Assembly: GCA_002914845.1 (NCBI GenBank)
Contig: JXTC01000448.1
Location: 1 to 64,000 of the forward strand
Origin: Trema orientale
Lineage: Eukaryota; Streptophyta; Magnoliopsida; Rosales; Cannabaceae
Length of the DNA: 64,000 nt
Reading direction: 5' to 3'
The first letter of the stretch is position 1, and each line of letters starts with the position of its first letter. The notes beneath the pieces are model-generated. The model was not told where the DNA came from. It made no database searches and saw nothing but the letters and a program-made list of their open reading frames with translations. The position numbers and the translations under genes were made by a program. Shown piece after piece: positions 34,990-46,719 of the stretch.

Positions 34990-35781
34990 CTGCATGATTT
35001 GCATACAGGACAATTAAAAAAAAAAAACAAAGCAGCAGAATATATGGTTTTACGCTAGTATGTGATATGCCATATACGTAGGGCTGCTCCATATTGCGAC
35101 AACCAACATAATATGCAAAATGTGTCCAACTAGACAAGTAATAAAGAAGAGACTGTACGCAGCCAGTAGGAACAAGGAAACAAGAAAAGTACAACTTCAA
35201 TCTCTTGAAAGTTGAAAGCCTCCTGAAATTCACAGCAAAAATCCATCAACTCATAATCCAGCAACAACCATCATACTCTGCATGACTAAGGATTGATTCA
35301 ATACAACCCATACATAGGATAAAACAAATGAGGAAGGAACCTCATAAGAAATTGGATTTAAAACCTCTACCCATAAGGAAGTAAATTATTATCTTCTCTC
35401 ACTGCACCTGTTTGATAAATAACAAGTAAAGTTACTTGTTGATGTACACAGGGGTTGTAAAACAGAAAGGAAGATCGAGTTTGTAAGTAAAAATTAACTT
35501 GATGGATTAGACATATAATCGTGTCAAATGTGAGAAATGTATATATTCTTGTCAAATGTTATAATTAACTAATGGACCTTATAATCATGTCAAATGTAAA
35601 CTCTTAACTCAATGGACCATGTTTAGTTTCCTAACCAATAAGTAAAAAATTGCCTCTCGGTTTCATGAAATTCTGGCACTTGACGTGCTCGTTATCAGCG
35701 TAGTTTTGAGCCCAAGCCTTCATGACAAATGGGTCATTGACTGTAATGACGAAAGAACCGGAAGTGAAGTTAGTAAGCAAA
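34990..35781. other. Non-genic stretch
   Basis: AT-rich; no further kinase exon could be recognised on the minus strand. Confidence 0.45.
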
Positions 35782-35994
35782 CAGAACCAGGATTTTGGTT
35801 TAGTGGGGGCAAGAAATACCTTTTTTTCCCCTATTTAGAGACTTATTTTATATTTTGTCTATTTTGAGAGGGGATTTTTATACACAATTTAAGTCTAAAA
35901 TTCTAAATACATATAAATATTTAGTTATTTTTCTAAAGAAAAATAAAATTGAGTGGGGGCTCAGGCGCTTGGGCCTGTTGTGCCTCCGTCACTG
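35782..35994. mobile_element. Short hAT MITE, perfect 8-bp TSD TAAGCAAA
   Basis: Left end CAGAACCAGGATTTTGG, right end TGCCTCCGTCACTG, with GTGGGGGC/GAGTGGGGGCTC subterminal motifs like those of the complete hAT at 36624. Flanked by identical TAAGCAAA at 35774-35781 and 35995-36002. 213 bp, non-coding. Confidence 0.85.
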
Positions 35995-36312
35995 TAAGCA
36001 AATTTACTTGTTTCGATATCAATATCCAAACTCTTTAAGGTTCGACATATCCACCAAACAGGAAACATCCCTCTCGAGGATCAATCACAGCCAATTTAAA
36101 GTGCAAAGGCAGGGAAAATGACTAATTATCCTTGAACAAAGAAATAGTTGGTTCAATCATTTAATATTCAAAAAAGACGAGAAAAACTAAACTTTAAATT
36201 TAACTAGCAAACATTATGCAAATAGTAATTTCCATTTCAATCTACTTGAGACGCCCCCAAACAAAAAACGTGTATAACACGTGTATAATATTGGTGCAAG
36301 TCCTTGCTAACT

Positions 36313-36460
36313 GGGGCTAGCTCAGTTGATCCAAGGCTTTAGGGATGTGTGCGTGTGTTTGGAGGGGTCAAGGATTCAAACCTTGGTAGTCTGTGTATAT
36401 ATTATTTTTCTTTAAATTTGTAGTAAGTGGTGGTCATTAGTTAAGCCTTACTTTTTCAAA
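36313..36460 (+). mobile_element. tRNA-derived SINE
   Basis: Starts GGGGCTAGCTCAGTTGATCC, which contains a pol III A box (TAGCTCAGTTG). A B box (GGATTCAAACC) follows about 55 bp downstream, then a T/A-rich 3' tail. Typical of plant SINEs. TSD not determined. Confidence 0.75.
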
Positions 36461-36623
36461 AATATATATATATGGGTTTGGTTTAAATGGTTACAACAAT
36501 ATTTACCCATGGATGGTTACAATGGTTTAAGCCGTTAGATCTAATATCCTACGGTGGTGATTAGTTTGGTAGTTGGCCAAAAAAATTTAATGCTATCATT
36601 ACTTTTTTAAGTACCCATCCATG

Positions 36624-39600
36624 CAGGGACGGAGCCCCTAAGGGGCGAGTGGGGGCAATTGCCCCCACTGAAATTTTATAAATTTTTTTTTTATACATAT
36701 ATATTAATTGTATTATATAAACAAATGTTATTTTTATAATTCTTAGTTACATAAAACTATAACGGGCTTAGTTTTTCTCACTTTTAAGTCTCCAAAGCCC
36801 ATTTTTAAACTTTAAACTCATTCTTTTTAATATCCAAATCAGTCCATTCCTTTTAATGCAAATCAGCCCATTCCTTTTAATGTAAATCAGCCCATTCTCT
36901 TTGAAGACTTCATTTTCGTCCAAGACAATAATAGCTATATATAAGAAAGGTCTGACTAGCTAAAAAGATATAAGAGAGGGAAAAGAGAGAGAGAGAGGGA
37001 GAGAAGGAGAAGGACAACGACGGCCAAAATTGTGGCAAAAGCCAAAAAACTGAAAGAAAAAGTTGCAGAGCTTGAGCTACGAAGGGCCCAAGGCCAAGGG
37101 AAAAAGAGAGTACATTAAAGAGGAGAGGAGAAGCAGATCATTTAATTCCTTAGGTAATGTAATTTTTTTCATCATTTCTTATTAAATAGAATTATAATTT
37201 ATTTTATTTGGTGGAATTCAAAGTATGAATATGAAAATTAGGGTTTTCAAAATCACCCAATTTGAAAATTGAACAATAAATTACCCCATTTGTAACTCTT
37301 TTTTTTTTTTTTGCTAGAAACCTATATGTAACTTTTTATAATATTATTTGTTACTTGTTAGATACTAAAGTTTCAAAAAATTAATTGTTGTTGTTGTTGA
37401 TGGTGGTGGTGTTATTAGTAGATAGATTATATCACTTGTATATTTATTATTTTTAATTTTTAATTTTCTATTAGTTATGAATGATAGCCAAGTTAATAAT
37501 TTATTTTTTATGTAATCTAAAAGTGTCAATTGGAATCATTTCTTAAATTTTTTACTTGTTGATTTCTATGTGAAACAGTCATGGAGAGATATTTCAAAAG
37601 AAAATCCACATTTCCTATTGAAGAAAATAATGATGGAGAGAAATCATGTAGTGTAGAACTTGATGTTGCACAACTTCCTTCAGATCCTGGACTTAGAATA
37701 CCAATTAGGAATTATAATGTTAACATTCGGGATCAAGTTCAAAGAGCATATTTGCAAAGAGGTCCTTGTCAACCTCGAAGTCATAATTTTCCAAGTAGAA
37801 AATTTGGAGAAATATCGAGACGATTCAATCCTTCTTGGTTTAATGAGTATGGTAATTGGTTAGAATATAGTACAGAAAAAGATGCTATATTTTGCTTATG
37901 TTGCTATCTTTTTAGACCAAATAATGGAGATCAAGGAGGTGGTGACTCTTTTGTTAGTGAAGGATTCTCAAATTGGAAAAAGAAAGAAAGACTTCAAATC
38001 CATGTTGGAGGTCCCAATAGTGCACACAATGAAGCTCGAAATAAATGTGAAGCTTTAATGAATCAAGAGCAACATATTCAGACACTTCTTCTCAAGCAAT
38101 CAAAACAAATGCGAAATAAGTATCGAATTCGTTTGAGTGCATCAACGGCTTGTGTTCGATTTCTTTTGCGACAAGGACTTGCATTTCGTGGTCGTGATGA
38201 GTCTGAAGATTCAAAAAACCAAGGTAACTTTCTTGAACTCTTGAAATTTCTAGCTGATCATAATGATGAGATTAAGGATGTTACTTTGAAAAATGCTCCT
38301 GATAATCTCAAGTTAACATCACCTGATATTCAAAAAGAAATTGTACATGCTTCTGCTGTTGAAACGATCAATGTTATTATCAAAGATATTGGAGATGCGT
38401 TGTTTTCTATTCTAGTTGATGAATCACGTGACGTATCAATTAAGGAGCAAATGTCTGTTGTTTTGCGTTATGTGAATAATAATGGACATGTGATTGAGCG
38501 TTTCATAGGTATTGTACATGTTCCTAATACCACAGCTCTTTCACTCAAGACTGCAATTAATGAATTATTCTCTAGACATAATTTAAGTGTATCTAGACTG
38601 AGAGGACAAGGTTATGATGGAGCTAGTAATATGCAAGGCGAGTTTAATGGTCTTAAAACACTTATTTTGAAAGAGAACCCATGTGCTTATTACATTCATT
38701 GTTTTGCTCATCAACTTCAGTTAGCTCTTGTAGCTGTGGCTAAAAAAGATATCCAAATTGCATCATTCTTTAGTTTGGTTGCTAGTGTGGTGAATATTGT
38801 TGGAGCATCGTCTAAACGTTGTGATCTTCTTCAAGAGAAACAAGCAAAAATTGTTGATGAAGCAATTAAAAATGGTGAAGTTTCAAGTGGACGGGGCCTT
38901 AATCAAAATACTACTCTTAAATGTCCTGGTGATACACGTTGGGGTTCTCACTATAGTACTTTGATAAGCTTGATTACCATGTTTTCACCCATAATTGATG
39001 TCCTTGATATGATTGTTGATGATGGATCAAGTTCTGAACAAAGATGTGAAGCAAATAATTTATTAGAGTCGATACAATCTTTTGAATTTGCCTTTAGTCT
39101 ACATTTGATGAGAACCATCTTAGGAGTTACAAATGAATTGTCAAAGGCATTGCAAAGGAAAGATCAAGAAATTGTAAATGCCATGAACTTGGTGAAAATA
39201 TATAAACAACGACTCCAAGTAATGAGAGACGATGGGTGGGATTATTTTTTAGAACAAGTCTATACTTTTTGTCAGAAGCATGATATTGATGTTCCCAACA
39301 TGGATGATATGTTTATGCGTCGAGGTCGCTCACGGCGTAAGACTCAAGAAATGACAAATTTGCATCATTTTCGTGTAGATTTATTCTATGCTGTCATAGA
39401 TATGCAACTTCAAGAGTTAAATGACCGTTTCTCTGAAATAAATACCGAGTTACTGCTTTGTGTAGCATGTTTATGTCCGAATGATTCTTTCAATGCTTTT
39501 GACAAGAAGAAGATAATTCGCTTTGCTGAATATTATCCAGAAGATTTTTCAACGTTTGAGCAAATGGCACTTGATGATCAACTTGAAACTTATATTATAG

Positions 39601-40040
39601 ATATGCGCTATAGCAAAGAGTTCATAGGATTAAAAGGCCTTAGTGATCTTGCACAGAAGTTGGTTGTTACAAAAAAAGACAAGGTATATCTATTAGTTTA
39701 TATGCTTGTGACTTTGGCATTGCTTCTTCCAGTTGCTACTGCTACTGTCGAAAGAGTATTCTCTGCTATGAATATTGTCAAGAATCGATTGCGCAATCGA
39801 ATTGGAGATCAATGGATGAATGATAGTTTGGTCACGTATATTGAAAAAGCTGTATTTGATAGTATTGATAATGAGATCATTTTGCAGCATTTTCAAAATA
39901 TGAAAACCCGCAAGGAAAAATTGTAATGTATGAGTATAATTATGATATTTTACATATATTTAATTTTATTATCTTGTTTTAAACTTTTGTTCTTAATTAA
40001 ATCATGCCCCCACTAACTTTCAATCCTAGCTCCGTCCCTG
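36624..40040 (+). mobile_element. Complete hAT transposon (TTF-finger/DUF4371 type), perfect 8-bp TSD CATCCATG
   Basis: Terminal inverted repeats CAGGGACGGAGC and GCTCCGTCCCTG. Identical CATCCATG flanks at 36616-36623 and 40041-40048. Subterminal regions carry GTGGGGGCAATTGCCCCCAC and ATGCCCCCACTAAC. The element is 3417 bp and holds one intact transposase gene with a likely 5'-UTR intron (37154-37578, GT...CAG). It inserted into a TA-bordered AT-rich repeat that begins near 36470 and resumes at 40049. Intact ends, TSD and ORF point to recent transposition. Confidence 0.95.
37581..39926 (+). CDS. hAT transposase (TTF-type zinc finger, hAT dimerisation domain)
   Basis: An uninterrupted 781-codon frame starting ATG at 37581, two bases after a CAG splice acceptor. 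Visible parts: a TTF-like zinc-finger region (about residues 80-160; FCLCCYLF at 104-111, then GFSNWKKKERLQIH), and an RNase H-like catalytic core with Asp280 in ILVDES and Asp346 in GQGYDGASNMQG. Next come CFAHQLQLAL (374-383), CPGDTRWGSHY (448-458) and a C-terminal hAT dimerisation domain with ATVERVFSAMNIVKNRLRNR. Proteins of this type (ZMYM1/DUF4371-like) excise and insert DNA, leaving 8-bp duplications. The gene fills the complete element at 36624-40040, so it may be a functional source for the deletion derivative at 17417-18292. Codon use is AT-rich like its surroundings. Confidence 0.93.
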   Translation: MERYFKRKSTFPIEENNDGEKSCSVELDVAQLPSDPGLRIPIRNYNVNIRDQVQRAYLQRGPCQPRSHNFPSRKFGEISRRFNPSWFNEYGNWLEYSTEKDAIFCLCCYLFRPNNGDQGGGDSFVSEGFSNWKKKERLQIHVGGPNSAHNEARNKCEALMNQEQHIQTLLLKQSKQMRNKYRIRLSASTACVRFLLRQGLAFRGRDESEDSKNQGNFLELLKFLADHNDEIKDVTLKNAPDNLKLTSPDIQKEIVHASAVETINVIIKDIGDALFSILVDESRDVSIKEQMSVVLRYVNNNGHVIERFIGIVHVPNTTALSLKTAINELFSRHNLSVSRLRGQGYDGASNMQGEFNGLKTLILKENPCAYYIHCFAHQLQLALVAVAKKDIQIASFFSLVASVVNIVGASSKRCDLLQEKQAKIVDEAIKNGEVSSGRGLNQNTTLKCPGDTRWGSHYSTLISLITMFSPIIDVLDMIVDDGSSSEQRCEANNLLESIQSFEFAFSLHLMRTILGVTNELSKALQRKDQEIVNAMNLVKIYKQRLQVMRDDGWDYFLEQVYTFCQKHDIDVPNMDDMFMRRGRSRRKTQEMTNLHHFRVDLFYAVIDMQLQELNDRFSEINTELLLCVACLCPNDSFNAFDKKKIIRFAEYYPEDFSTFEQMALDDQLETYIIDMRYSKEFIGLKGLSDLAQKLVVTKKDKVYLLVYMLVTLALLLPVATATVERVFSAMNIVKNRLRNRIGDQWMNDSLVTYIEKAVFDSIDNEIILQHFQNMKTRKEKL

Positions 40041-40048
40041 CATCCATG

Positions 40049-40850
40049 GTTACAAAAAAATTGTAACCATTGAGAAGTCTTCTATATATATATATATATA
40101 TATATATATTGGTACAAGTCCTTAGATTCATATGTATGTACACACATTCTCACACACACATGCAATCACACATTCCTATGAACATGCATAAGTTTATGAT
40201 TATATATAACGAGTCTTGTAACCCACGCTATTAGGGTGGATTATATTGAGCTGTGATATGGGATAAAATAAATCAGTATATAAAACATTAAATATATTAT
40301 TTACAATATACTATAATTTTTTTGATATAATTTAATTTTGTTTAATCTAGGTTAGGAAAAAAAAAAGAAAATTCGGACAAATTTTAGCCGTTGGATCAAA
40401 GAGGAAATGCAACTGGTGTAGCACGTCCTTCTCGCGCGGTCGATGAGTAAGTAAGGCGGGTAGGACAGCCAGCATGAGGGGCTCACAACGTGCCAGGTGG
40501 CTGCAGGACTCCCTCTGGTGTCGAATCTAGTGTTTCTCAGTTTCGTAAACCCAGCTTTTATTTCCAATGATAGTGCGCCAATCATCAATTTGACTACAGC
40601 TTTTCAAGACACGAATTAACAATCATATTCGTGCCGAGCTCACATATTCCTGGTGCATAGGATTATACACCTAGTATCAGTTTTTGAATAGAAATGAAAA
40701 ATAAGGAGAAAGAAAGAGAAAGAGACGTACTTTGAATAGAAAATTGACACATCATTCCACCAATTAGAACTGAGTATAAGAATGCATGTATAACTCAAAC
40801 ATACTTTTTTTTCAGCTATAAAAGGACTACAGAGAGAGCAATGGAATGGA
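40049..40850. other. Non-genic stretch including a GC-richer block
   Basis: An (AT)n run at 40083-40111. A locally GC-richer block (about 40375-40560) has no supported reading frame and may be an LTR or promoter relic. Confidence 0.4.
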
Positions 40851-41580
40851 GCCTTATCAACCACGATTTTCTTTATTTTTTCAGTTTTTTATTTTTATTT
40901 TCATTAGAATGTTTAGATTTGATATTTTATTTTTTTAGTTTAGTTATGTTCTAGATTTCTTTTCTAGGGCTACGATGTAACCTAACTATATTGCTTTAAA
41001 TTTTTCTTTCAATTTCGTCCATGAATTTTTTTTCCTAGTTTTCTAGTTCATTGGATTGAAAGCCGTAAATTACATATAAAATAAGAATATATTTACATGT
41101 TTATGCAGTCGCTATATGAGTTTCCATAAATCGTAATGAATTCTTAATTAGTTTAATTCACATAGGAATATAGTGATTTGGTAATTAAGAGTATTTTGCT
41201 TGAACTCGGGAGAGAATAGTGAATAAATTAGGAAATCTCGACTATCAAATAGGGGAATAATTTTAGACTAATGAAATAGAAAATTTTAGAATTGATTAGT
41301 TATGGTAAAATCGAAAACCCCAGGTTTATTTGCATTGATTTAAACCCATTTAATTCTTGTTTTTACGCTCTCTTTTATTTAATTTTTATTTTCATTATTG
41401 TAATTAATTTATTCTCAGTTTTAATTTAATTTAATTTAATTTTTCTTTAGTCATTTAATTCAAATAAAGTTAAGATTAGCAAAATTTCGATACTTAGTAG
41501 ATCAATAGTCTTCGTAGGACAATATTCATACTCATTGTATATTATTTGTTACGATTTTGTGTGCTTGCAAATTACCCAAC
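40620..41580 (+). mobile_element. Possible LTR relic
   Basis: A TATA-like CTATAAAAGG at about 40817 and T-rich leader sequence are followed by a 3' part ending in a TTGTGTGCTTGCAA stretch and ACCCAACA (about 41580). This resembles Ty3-type LTR 3' ends. The left edge and TSD were not found. Confidence 0.35.
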
Positions 41581-41879
41581 AAATTTTCCCTGAATCAATA
41601 CTGTGACTGCTACCTTAAATTTCAACACATCTACACTAATGCACTATCATAAAAATATTTTATAAATATGGTAGAGCATAACATATATCTACACAAGCGA
41701 TAGACATAACCAAAAAAATTTAATATGGTAGTATTTCAGTTAAAGAAAACAAGTGAAGGATGTTGGCTGTATTCCTAGCACCTTACTCTCTGCAACAACC
41801 TCTTCACATCTGATTGCTTCTTCCTCCATACCTTTGAAACGTACTTATAAGCCCCTAATTCAATCAAAGGTGGCAAAAT

Positions 41880-42900
41880 GTGCTTTTTTTTTTTACAACA
41901 AAAATTTTTGGGTTTTGGATACTTATACTTATTTTTCAAAAGATATTACCAAATTTATGACCTTTTAAAAATAATAAAAATTCTGTATGGCCTTTTTATG
42001 GTATTTTTCTAATAATTTAGAAGCTAGAAAATGTGGTGTCATTTTAGTAAATAAGTCATCTTTTTTTCTTTTTTTTTTTTTTACAGGAAACTACAAAGGT
42101 TTCCTGGAAACTAATTTGGTTTAATTTAGTTTCCTATTAGCTGAATGATCTGTAAGTAAGTAAATCACATGAAATTACAAAAGTTTCCTAGAAACTAGTA
42201 TGGTTTCCTTTAGCCGAAAGTCTTGTACGTAAGTAAATTACATAAAAGCACAAAGGTTTCCTGGAAACCAGTTTGGTTTCTTTTAGCCGAATATCCTGTA
42301 CGTAAGTAAATCATATATAACCATGAATATTTTTGGAAAATCATTGTGGTTTCTTTTTTGCAAAATGTCTTGTAGCTAAATAAATCACAGAAAATCATTA
42401 TGGTTTCCTTTTTGTTGAATACCATGTAGCTAAGTAAATCACATGAAACCATGAAAGTTTCCTAGAAACTATTGTGGTTTTTTTTCAAATCACAGAAAAT
42501 AATGAAAGTTTCCTAAAAACTATTGTGATTTCCTTTTTGCAGAATGCCCTATAGCAGTGAAGCACTGAACAAGAATGCTGAAAATATGATCAAGTTCTCA
42601 AATTAAGTAATTAAATTTTTGAAGTAAAAGCAACATAAATATATATTGATTTTTAGATTCTGGCAACTAGTTTCCAATAACCAAATTGGTTTCTAGTAAT
42701 CAATAATTGAATTAACCAAATAGTTCTACTATTTATGATAAAAACTAATTTGGTTTTCAGTTTTTATTAACTAAATAGTTATGATATTTATGGTGAAAAC
42801 TAATATGGTTGTTGATTTTTAGTAACCAATTTGGTCTCTAGTTTCCAAAAATTAATTAGTTTATGATTTCTAATAATAAATTAGTAATTAGTTTTAAGAG
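41880..42900 (-). repeat. Minisatellite-bearing repeat element, copy 2 (inverted)
   Basis: Reverse-complement counterpart of 30560-31330. Units such as GTACGTAAGTAAATCACATG and GGTTTCCTTTAGCCGAA occur about seven times between 42085 and 42545. Outer flanks also match in inverted order, including GTTACTA-type words at 42660-42900. Confidence 0.8.
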
Positions 42901-43229
42901 TGATCAGCTATAAATAGACTAGTAGCAAAAAGAAACAAGAAAAGATGAAAATTCTAAGACATTATTTGGTCTTTCTTAGCAAGAATTTATTATTTTTCTA
43001 AAAAAAGATAGTACAAAAATAAGTAAAAATTTGGACATAGCATTCTTGGTATTATTCATCAAAAAGTAGTAATAAGTGTATTTTTCCCTATATTTTATCT
43101 GGACTATACTTAGAACATTAGGCCTTGTGTACATCAGGTGGCCTTTGTTTCGTTTCTTCGGGCTTATACCATAAATAGTCACTGAGTCGGTAAGGATATT
43201 GTTTGGAATTTGACCTCGTGCTCTGATTA

Positions 43230-44550
43230 ATTAATGAAACCTGTGATTAATTAAAACAAAGTAGAAAATAACTGGGATTATGGTTAGATTACAAAGAGTG
43301 CATAGGTGTAAGAGTTATCACAACACTGTCTATGTGTCGAAGTCCTAATGGGCGATCGATATAGAAAACGACATTTCTCACAGCGTCCTTGCCATGTTAG
43401 CGATTGCAGGGATAATGTACTTATAATATAATAATAATAATAATGTCGTAATAATAATAAAGACGCAAGTATTATCACAACACTATCACTACATATCGAA
43501 GTCCCGATAGGCGGGTGTAATAAGCAACAACACTTCTTACAGCGCCCTTGCACGTAGGAGATTGCTAGGACAACAGGCTTACGACACAACAATAATATAA
43601 TAATGCAATATGATGAAGAGGTCTAGTTGACGAAGGGGAATAAACCGATTATAGTGTCAACTAGATGTCAATGAGAGATTAGATAAAATAGATATTAAAA
43701 GATAACGATAGAACACGAAATCCCAAACTTGTGTCACAGATCAAGCAAAGAGTTCGAGAAGAGCAGCTCGGTACCCACGGATCACTGAAGTGCGAATATT
43801 AAAGCCTGCATGCAAAATAACTTGTGACAAAGTTAGAAAAATTTGTGTAGAAAAAGATGGTAAAAAAATAACTAAATGATAGAAAGATGATAAAAAAGTA
43901 ATTAGATAATGAGAAAATGATATGAAAAAGGATTAATGGGCTTAAAAGGCGTAAGAGAACGAATATGGGCCTAGAAATATAAGAATATGAATTTGGGCTA
44001 CGGGTGAAAGAAAAAAGGCAAGATAAAGAGAGGAAGGGAACGGTTGGGAGAGAAAGAACTAGAGAGAATTTTGTATTGATAAGAGAAATAAGCTAAAATG
44101 AATAGTTGTTTACAAATGGGGGGTATACCCCTTATTTATAGGCAAATAATACCTTGTATTACAAGAGGTCTTAAGCTATAAGGGAATGAGGTGTCAACCT
44201 CTTATTTGCCAAACTAGCTTGATCTATAAGTACTTGACCTACAAGTACTTGATCTACAAGTACTTAGCTTGTAAGTTCTTAGTGTACAAGATCTTAGGTT
44301 ACAATTTAGTAGCTTCTTGAAGCTTCTAGAATAAAGAGGTGTCAATCTCTTATGGAAGAATTTTGTTTGTTGTCTAAGTTGATGAAGTGCCTTCATGACA
44401 TTGGATAGCTTCATCTTGTAGGCTAAGGAGGAGTGATGTGTCAATGCTTCAAGTCTTGTCCAATGAGTTCTTGCCAAGTAGATAGGAGTTTGCCAATTCA
44501 TGGTCCAATTATCTTGATTATGGCCTCATCCAAATTATGCTAGGCACATA
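43230..44550 (-). mobile_element. Probable LTR relic on the minus strand
   Basis: Read on the minus strand, CTATAAATAAGGGGTATACC (about 44150) looks like an LTR promoter, followed by a leader rich in CTCTCT. A degenerate primer-binding-like AATCAGAGCACG lies near 43225. Two related modules of about 110 bp (43313-43425 and 43468-43585; shared TTATCACAACACT, TCGAAGTCC and CAGCGCCCTTG) repeat with a period near 158 bp. TSDs not found. Confidence 0.45.
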
Positions 44551-44564
44551 ATTAATTAGGAATA

Positions 44565-44919
44565 GGGATAATTGTAAAAAAATACCCTCATATTTGGATG
44601 TTCTACAATTTAAACCTTGAAATTTAGATTCCGCAAAATAATACCCTGAGATTACGAATTTCTGAAAATTAATACCATGTGTTGATTTTTAACTGATAAA
44701 ATACAATAATATCCTCAAAATTAAGATAAATAATATGGACTAATCTAGTTTTAATGGAGGATATTATTATTTTTTCGTTCCTAAAATTGGTCAAAAAATC
44801 TGTTCAGGGTATTAATTTTCATAAATTCTTAATCTCAGGGTATTATTTTGCAGAGTCTAAACTTCAGAGTTTAAATTGCAGAACATTCAAACTTCAGGGT
44901 ATTTTTTTGCAGTTATCCC
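44565..44919. mobile_element. Foldback Mutator-like MITE, 9-bp TSD TTAGGAATA
   Basis: Identical TTAGGAATA at 44556-44564 and 44920-44928. Terminal inverted repeats of roughly 150 bp begin GGGATAATTGTAAAAAAATA and, reversed from the right, GGGATAACTGCAAAAAAATA. 355 bp, non-coding, capable of forming a long hairpin. Confidence 0.92.
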
Positions 44920-45174
44920 TTAGGAATAAAGCATGTATTTGGGTTAATTTAAAAATTAGACTAATATTCCAAAACAGATGTCAACCTACATAACCCACAT
45001 ATAAATTGATGCATAACCTTTTTTTTTTTTATTTTCTTATTAAAAGGGATACTTATCCATACTTATCCTTTTATATATAGATATGTAAACAAACATCACT
45101 AGATTTTAATAACCTGAACCCATGTCTCTTTTATTTACTTGATATCCATACACACACACACATATACATATATA

Positions 45175-45420
45175 TATGGGCACCAATATAGTAGGTTTTT
45201 TTTTTTTTTACCTATGTATAAGTATCAATTTAACCAATGAAAATTTATCATACACATTTTTTTAGTATAAAAAGTAGGAGACAAAAATAGTATTAATGAT
45301 GCACGTCTTTTTATATACCTCATTGTAACCGTTAGGTCGCTATTAGATGATGATCCAATGGCTAAAAAAAAATACCTACACATTGGTAAAAAAAATACCT
45401 ACTGGATTGGCAACCCATAT
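45175..45420. mobile_element. Probable MITE with TA-rich borders
   Basis: Left GGGCACCAATATAGTAGG and, reversed from the right, GGGTTGCCAATCCAGTAGG form inverted ends next to (TA)n runs. A related left end (GGGCCATAATATAGCAGG) occurs at about 47376. Confidence 0.5.
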
Positions 45421-45628
45421 ATATATATATATATATATAAATACACACTTATCAAACCCATTTCACGGCCATATATATTTAAATCTAATATTTTCCTTTT
45501 TTATTGAAATAGTCAGTAAGGATTTAATTTAGTAAAATCCCTATTTTTTAAAAGACCATAATTTCAATTGATTTAGATTCAAATATCATTTTGTTAAGTC
45601 CCGTTATCTATTTTTTTAATTTAGAGAA

Positions 45629-45910
45629 ATATTGGCATCATAACGATTCAAATAAAAAAGAAGGCTATAATTCTCTTTTGGCTATACCTCGCCGTAAACC
45701 TCTTTTTGACTGAAATAGCCTAGGCCGTGGCAGAATCAAAACGAAATATACAGCTTCAATATTTTTATGTTGAAAAAAAAAATTGGCAGCATAACGGAAA
45801 ATAAGAACTCTAATTTCCCTTTAGCTATTCCTCACCGTAAACTTGTTTTTGGCTTAAATAGCCTAGGTCGTGTTGGAATCAAAACGAAATTTAGAGTCTT
45901 TAATATTTTA
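45629..45910. repeat. Direct tandem duplication, ~150-bp period
   Basis: 45629-45766 and 45781-45909 share ATTGGCATCATAACG / ATTGGCAGCATAACG, CCGTAAACCTCTTTTTG / CCGTAAACTTGTTTTTG and AATAGCCTAGGCCGTG / AATAGCCTAGGTCGTG, then GAATCAAAACGAAAT. Diverged by about 20%. Confidence 0.8.
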
Positions 45911-45999
45911 AGAAAGAGTAATATAAAAGTAGATTTTTATCTTGACCTTAATCATCATCGGCGGCCTAGGTTATGAGACCTCTGTCAGCCATGGATAGC

Positions 46000-46715
46000 T
46001 TTATATCATAGGGATAATCAAGAGAAAAAATTTAGAGAAGAAAAGAGAGAAGAGGTATAGGAGAAAACCCTATATACTTATTTTGNAGCCATCCAAATTT
46101 TACATGCATAGCTAACGTTATTGAAAGGCCGATTTTAAATAATTACCGACTTTATTTATAGGGAACTAGTTTAATGGAGATTTTTTTTTTTTTTTTTTTT
46201 GTCTTATCTCTTTGTAGACGGCTCCAAAGAAAAATCCTCTCCTCCCTTTTGTGTATCCTTATTTATAGACACTATGAAAAAATATACATTTATTTTCCCT
46301 TTTTTTAATTCTCATACTACTTTTATGTATCTTTCCTGAGTGGGAAGTTATCCCATGAACTTTTACGTATCTTTCTTGAGCGGGAACTTATTCCACTTAT
46401 CATAGGATAATGGATAATTATTTTTATTTAAAAAAAATAAATGGGAAAGTAGGAGGTAATCAATGTTAACCTCCCACGTTTTTTTTTTTAACCCCATAAT
46501 ATCTTTCTTTTTTTTTTTTTTTTGGGTTCAACAATATACAAGATGACGTTTTACTGTTGACCGAAGCTTAATCATGTATGGTGAGTTAAAGAAGGAAAGG
46601 TTATATTTTCACATAATGGATAATGTGCATACACATTCAGTGAGAATTGATGTTGTATTTTGCAACGTCAAAAGCAAACTCACGTGCGGTAGCTCTGTCA
46701 AAAAAAAAAAAAAAA
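46000..46715. other. Non-genic AT-rich stretch with one N
   Basis: Contains poly(T) tracts (46180-46200, 46510-46525) and a single ambiguous base at 46086. No gene recognised. Confidence 0.5.
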
Positions 46716-46719
46716 TTAA

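Noticed and set aside
40352..40588. Minus-strand 78-codon reading frame in a GC-richer block
   Set aside because: No recognisable domain, no splice partners and composition more like a promoter or LTR relic.
43284..43592. Minus-strand 102-codon reading frame
   Set aside because: It runs through tandem modules and ATT microsatellites of an LTR-like relic, so it is a repeat by-product.
43230..44550. Endogenous pararetrovirus fragment
   Set aside because: No coat, movement-protein or reverse-transcriptase wording is readable; an LTR relic explains the promoter-like features better.
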